Assembly: GCF_000382405.1 (NCBI RefSeq)
Contig: NZ_KB908261.1
Span: 62,001-126,000 of the forward strand
From: Mycobacterium sp. 141
GTDB lineage: Bacteria; Actinomycetota; Actinomycetes; Mycobacteriales; Mycobacteriaceae
DNA: 64,000 nucleotides
Direction: 5' to 3'
The notes beneath the pieces were generated by a model. It searched no databases. It had not been told where the DNA came from and worked only from the letters and a program-made list of their open reading frames with translations. The position numbers were made by a program, and so were the translations under genes. This document shows, one piece after another, positions 62,999-64,000 of the stretch (the stretch's first letter is position 1; the number at the start of each line of letters is the position of its first letter).

Positions 62999-64000
62999 TG
63001 ACTACCGACGAATCCTCCGTCGTCATGGTCGGCGGACAGGACTGGGACCAGGTCGTGGCGGCCGCCCGGGAGCATGCCGGCGAGCGCATCGTGGTCAATA
63101 TGGGCCCGCAGCACCCATCCACCCATGGAGTGCTGCGCCTGATCCTCGAGATCGAGGGCGAGATCGTCACCGAAGCCCGTTGCGGCATCGGGTACCTGCA
63201 CACCGGCATCGAGAAGAACCTGGAATTCCGCAACTGGACCCAAGGCGTCACGTTCGTCACCCGAATGGATTACCTGTCACCGTTTTTCAACGAGACGGCG
63301 TACTGCCTCGGGGTGGAGAAGCTGCTCGGCATCACCGACGACATCCCCGAGCGGGCCAACGTGATCCGCGTGATGCTGATGGAACTCAACCGCATCTCAT
63401 CGCATCTGGTGGCACTGGCGACCGGCGGGATGGAACTGGGCGCGATGAGCGCGATGTTCTACGGATTCCGTGAACGCGAGGAGATCCTGAAAGTCTTCGA
63501 GGCGATCACCGGTTTGCGGATGAACCACGCTTACATCCGGCCCGGCGGACTGGCTGTCGACCTTCCCGACGACGCGCTTCCCCAATTGCGGGCCCTGATG
63601 GAATTGCTGCCGAAGCGGTTGAACGACTTGGAGGATCTGCTCAACGAGAACTACATCTGGAAAGCCCGCACGGTCGGCGTCGGCTATCTGGATCTCACGG
63701 GGTGCATCGCACTGGGCATCACCGGGCCCGTGCTTCGGTCCACCGGGTTGCCGCACGACCTGCGCAAAACCCAACCGTATTGCGGTTACGAGAACTACGA
63801 ATTCGACGTGATCACCGACGACCAGTGTGACTCCTACGGCCGCTACATCATCCGGGTCAAGGAGATGCGGGAGTCGTTGAAGATCGTGCAACAGTGCATA
63901 GACAGATTGGAGCCCGGTCCGGTCATGATCAGCGACAAAAAGCTGGCCTGGCCCGCGGATCTCAAACTCGGACCCGATGGGCTGGGCAACTCCCCCGAGC
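62998..64000 (+). CDS. nuoD: NADH dehydrogenase I subunit D, 5' part, runs off the right edge
   Basis: The reading frame from ATG 62998 (TGATG overlap with nuoC) stays open to the window end for 334 codons. It carries [25 protein letters not shown] and [16 protein letters not shown], then [21 protein letters not shown], all typical of the 49-kDa quinone-site subunit. The last 100 or so residues are outside the window. Confidence 0.95.
   Translation, partial: MTTDESSVVMVGGQDWDQVVAAAREHAGERIVVNMGPQHPSTHGVLRLILEIEGEIVTEARCGIGYLHTGIEKNLEFRNWTQGVTFVTRMDYLSPFFNETAYCLGVEKLLGITDDIPERANVIRVMLMELNRISSHLVALATGGMELGAMSAMFYGFREREEILKVFEAITGLRMNHAYIRPGGLAVDLPDDALPQLRALMELLPKRLNDLEDLLNENYIWKARTVGVGYLDLTGCIALGITGPVLRSTGLPHDLRKTQPYCGYENYEFDVITDDQCDSYGRYIIRVKEMRESLKIVQQCIDRLEPGPVMISDKKLAWPADLKLGPDGLGNSPE

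Overview
The window is high-GC actinobacterial chromosome and reads as a rapid-growing Mycobacterium (Mycolicibacterium, M. smegmatis-like). The basis is gene content and order recognised from memory: the smpB-ftsX-ftsE-mscS-prfB-fprA block, hisN-fadE24-fadE23, an antigen 85 mycolyltransferase, the second mycobactin cluster mbtL-M-N-K, an ssrA tag ending YALAA, a DevR/DosR protein, and the nuoA-D genes at the right edge. No database search was run, so family names rest on visible motifs and remembered relatives.

Layout. 1-8.7 kb is a dormancy-type (DosR) cluster: an Rv2004c-like kinase fragment, five universal stress proteins, an Acg-type nitroreductase, a zinc alcohol dehydrogenase, a GNAT protein and DevR itself, with six DosR-box-like palindromes between them but no DevS/DosT sensor kinase. 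8.7-10.9 kb holds a ketoreductase, an R-specific enoyl hydratase and purU. 11.3-18.9 kb is the most unusual block: a putative GNAT/autoinducer-synthase-like protein, an E1 (ThiF)-nitroreductase fusion (MoeY type) and a GAF-GGDEF-EAL protein in one tight operon, then an FAD enzyme and two tandem TetR regulators that resemble gamma-butyrolactone receptors. 18.9-25.6 kb has a PAS protein, HelD, a DUF2252 protein, an LpqN-type lipoprotein, a small secreted protein and a DoxX protein. An IS3-family scar and tRNA-Ala(GGC) lie at 25.6-25.9 kb.

26-39 kb holds an MFS exporter and phosphoglucomutase, a dual fluoride channel with a DUF190 partner, the IdeR-boxed mbtLMN/mbtK locus, PTS-dependent dihydroxyacetone kinase (dhaKLM) with a separate EIIA-Glc, and a LuxR-family gene fragment. 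39-50 kb holds envelope proteins (DUF2993, TIGR02206, a cutinase with a repeat tail), tmRNA with smpB, ftsEX, mscS, prfB and fprA. 50.2-51.7 kb is a small phage-like regulatory island. 52-64 kb is core metabolism: hisN, fadE24/23, antigen 85, a DJ-1/PfpI protein, a CoA-transferase with an HMG-CoA-lyase-like enzyme, YceI, an orphan response regulator and the start of the nuo operon behind a CRP-like site.

How the parts work together. DevR probably drives the flanking stress and redox genes through the palindromes. IdeR controls mycobactin acyl-chain loading from both ends of the mbt locus. DhaKLM and EIIA depend on PTS enzyme I encoded elsewhere. The best candidate for an undescribed system is the 11.3-18.9 kb block, where an acyltransferase-like protein, an adenylating E1-nitroreductase fusion, c-di-GMP turnover and lactone-receptor-like repressors sit together. 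That reading is a hypothesis.
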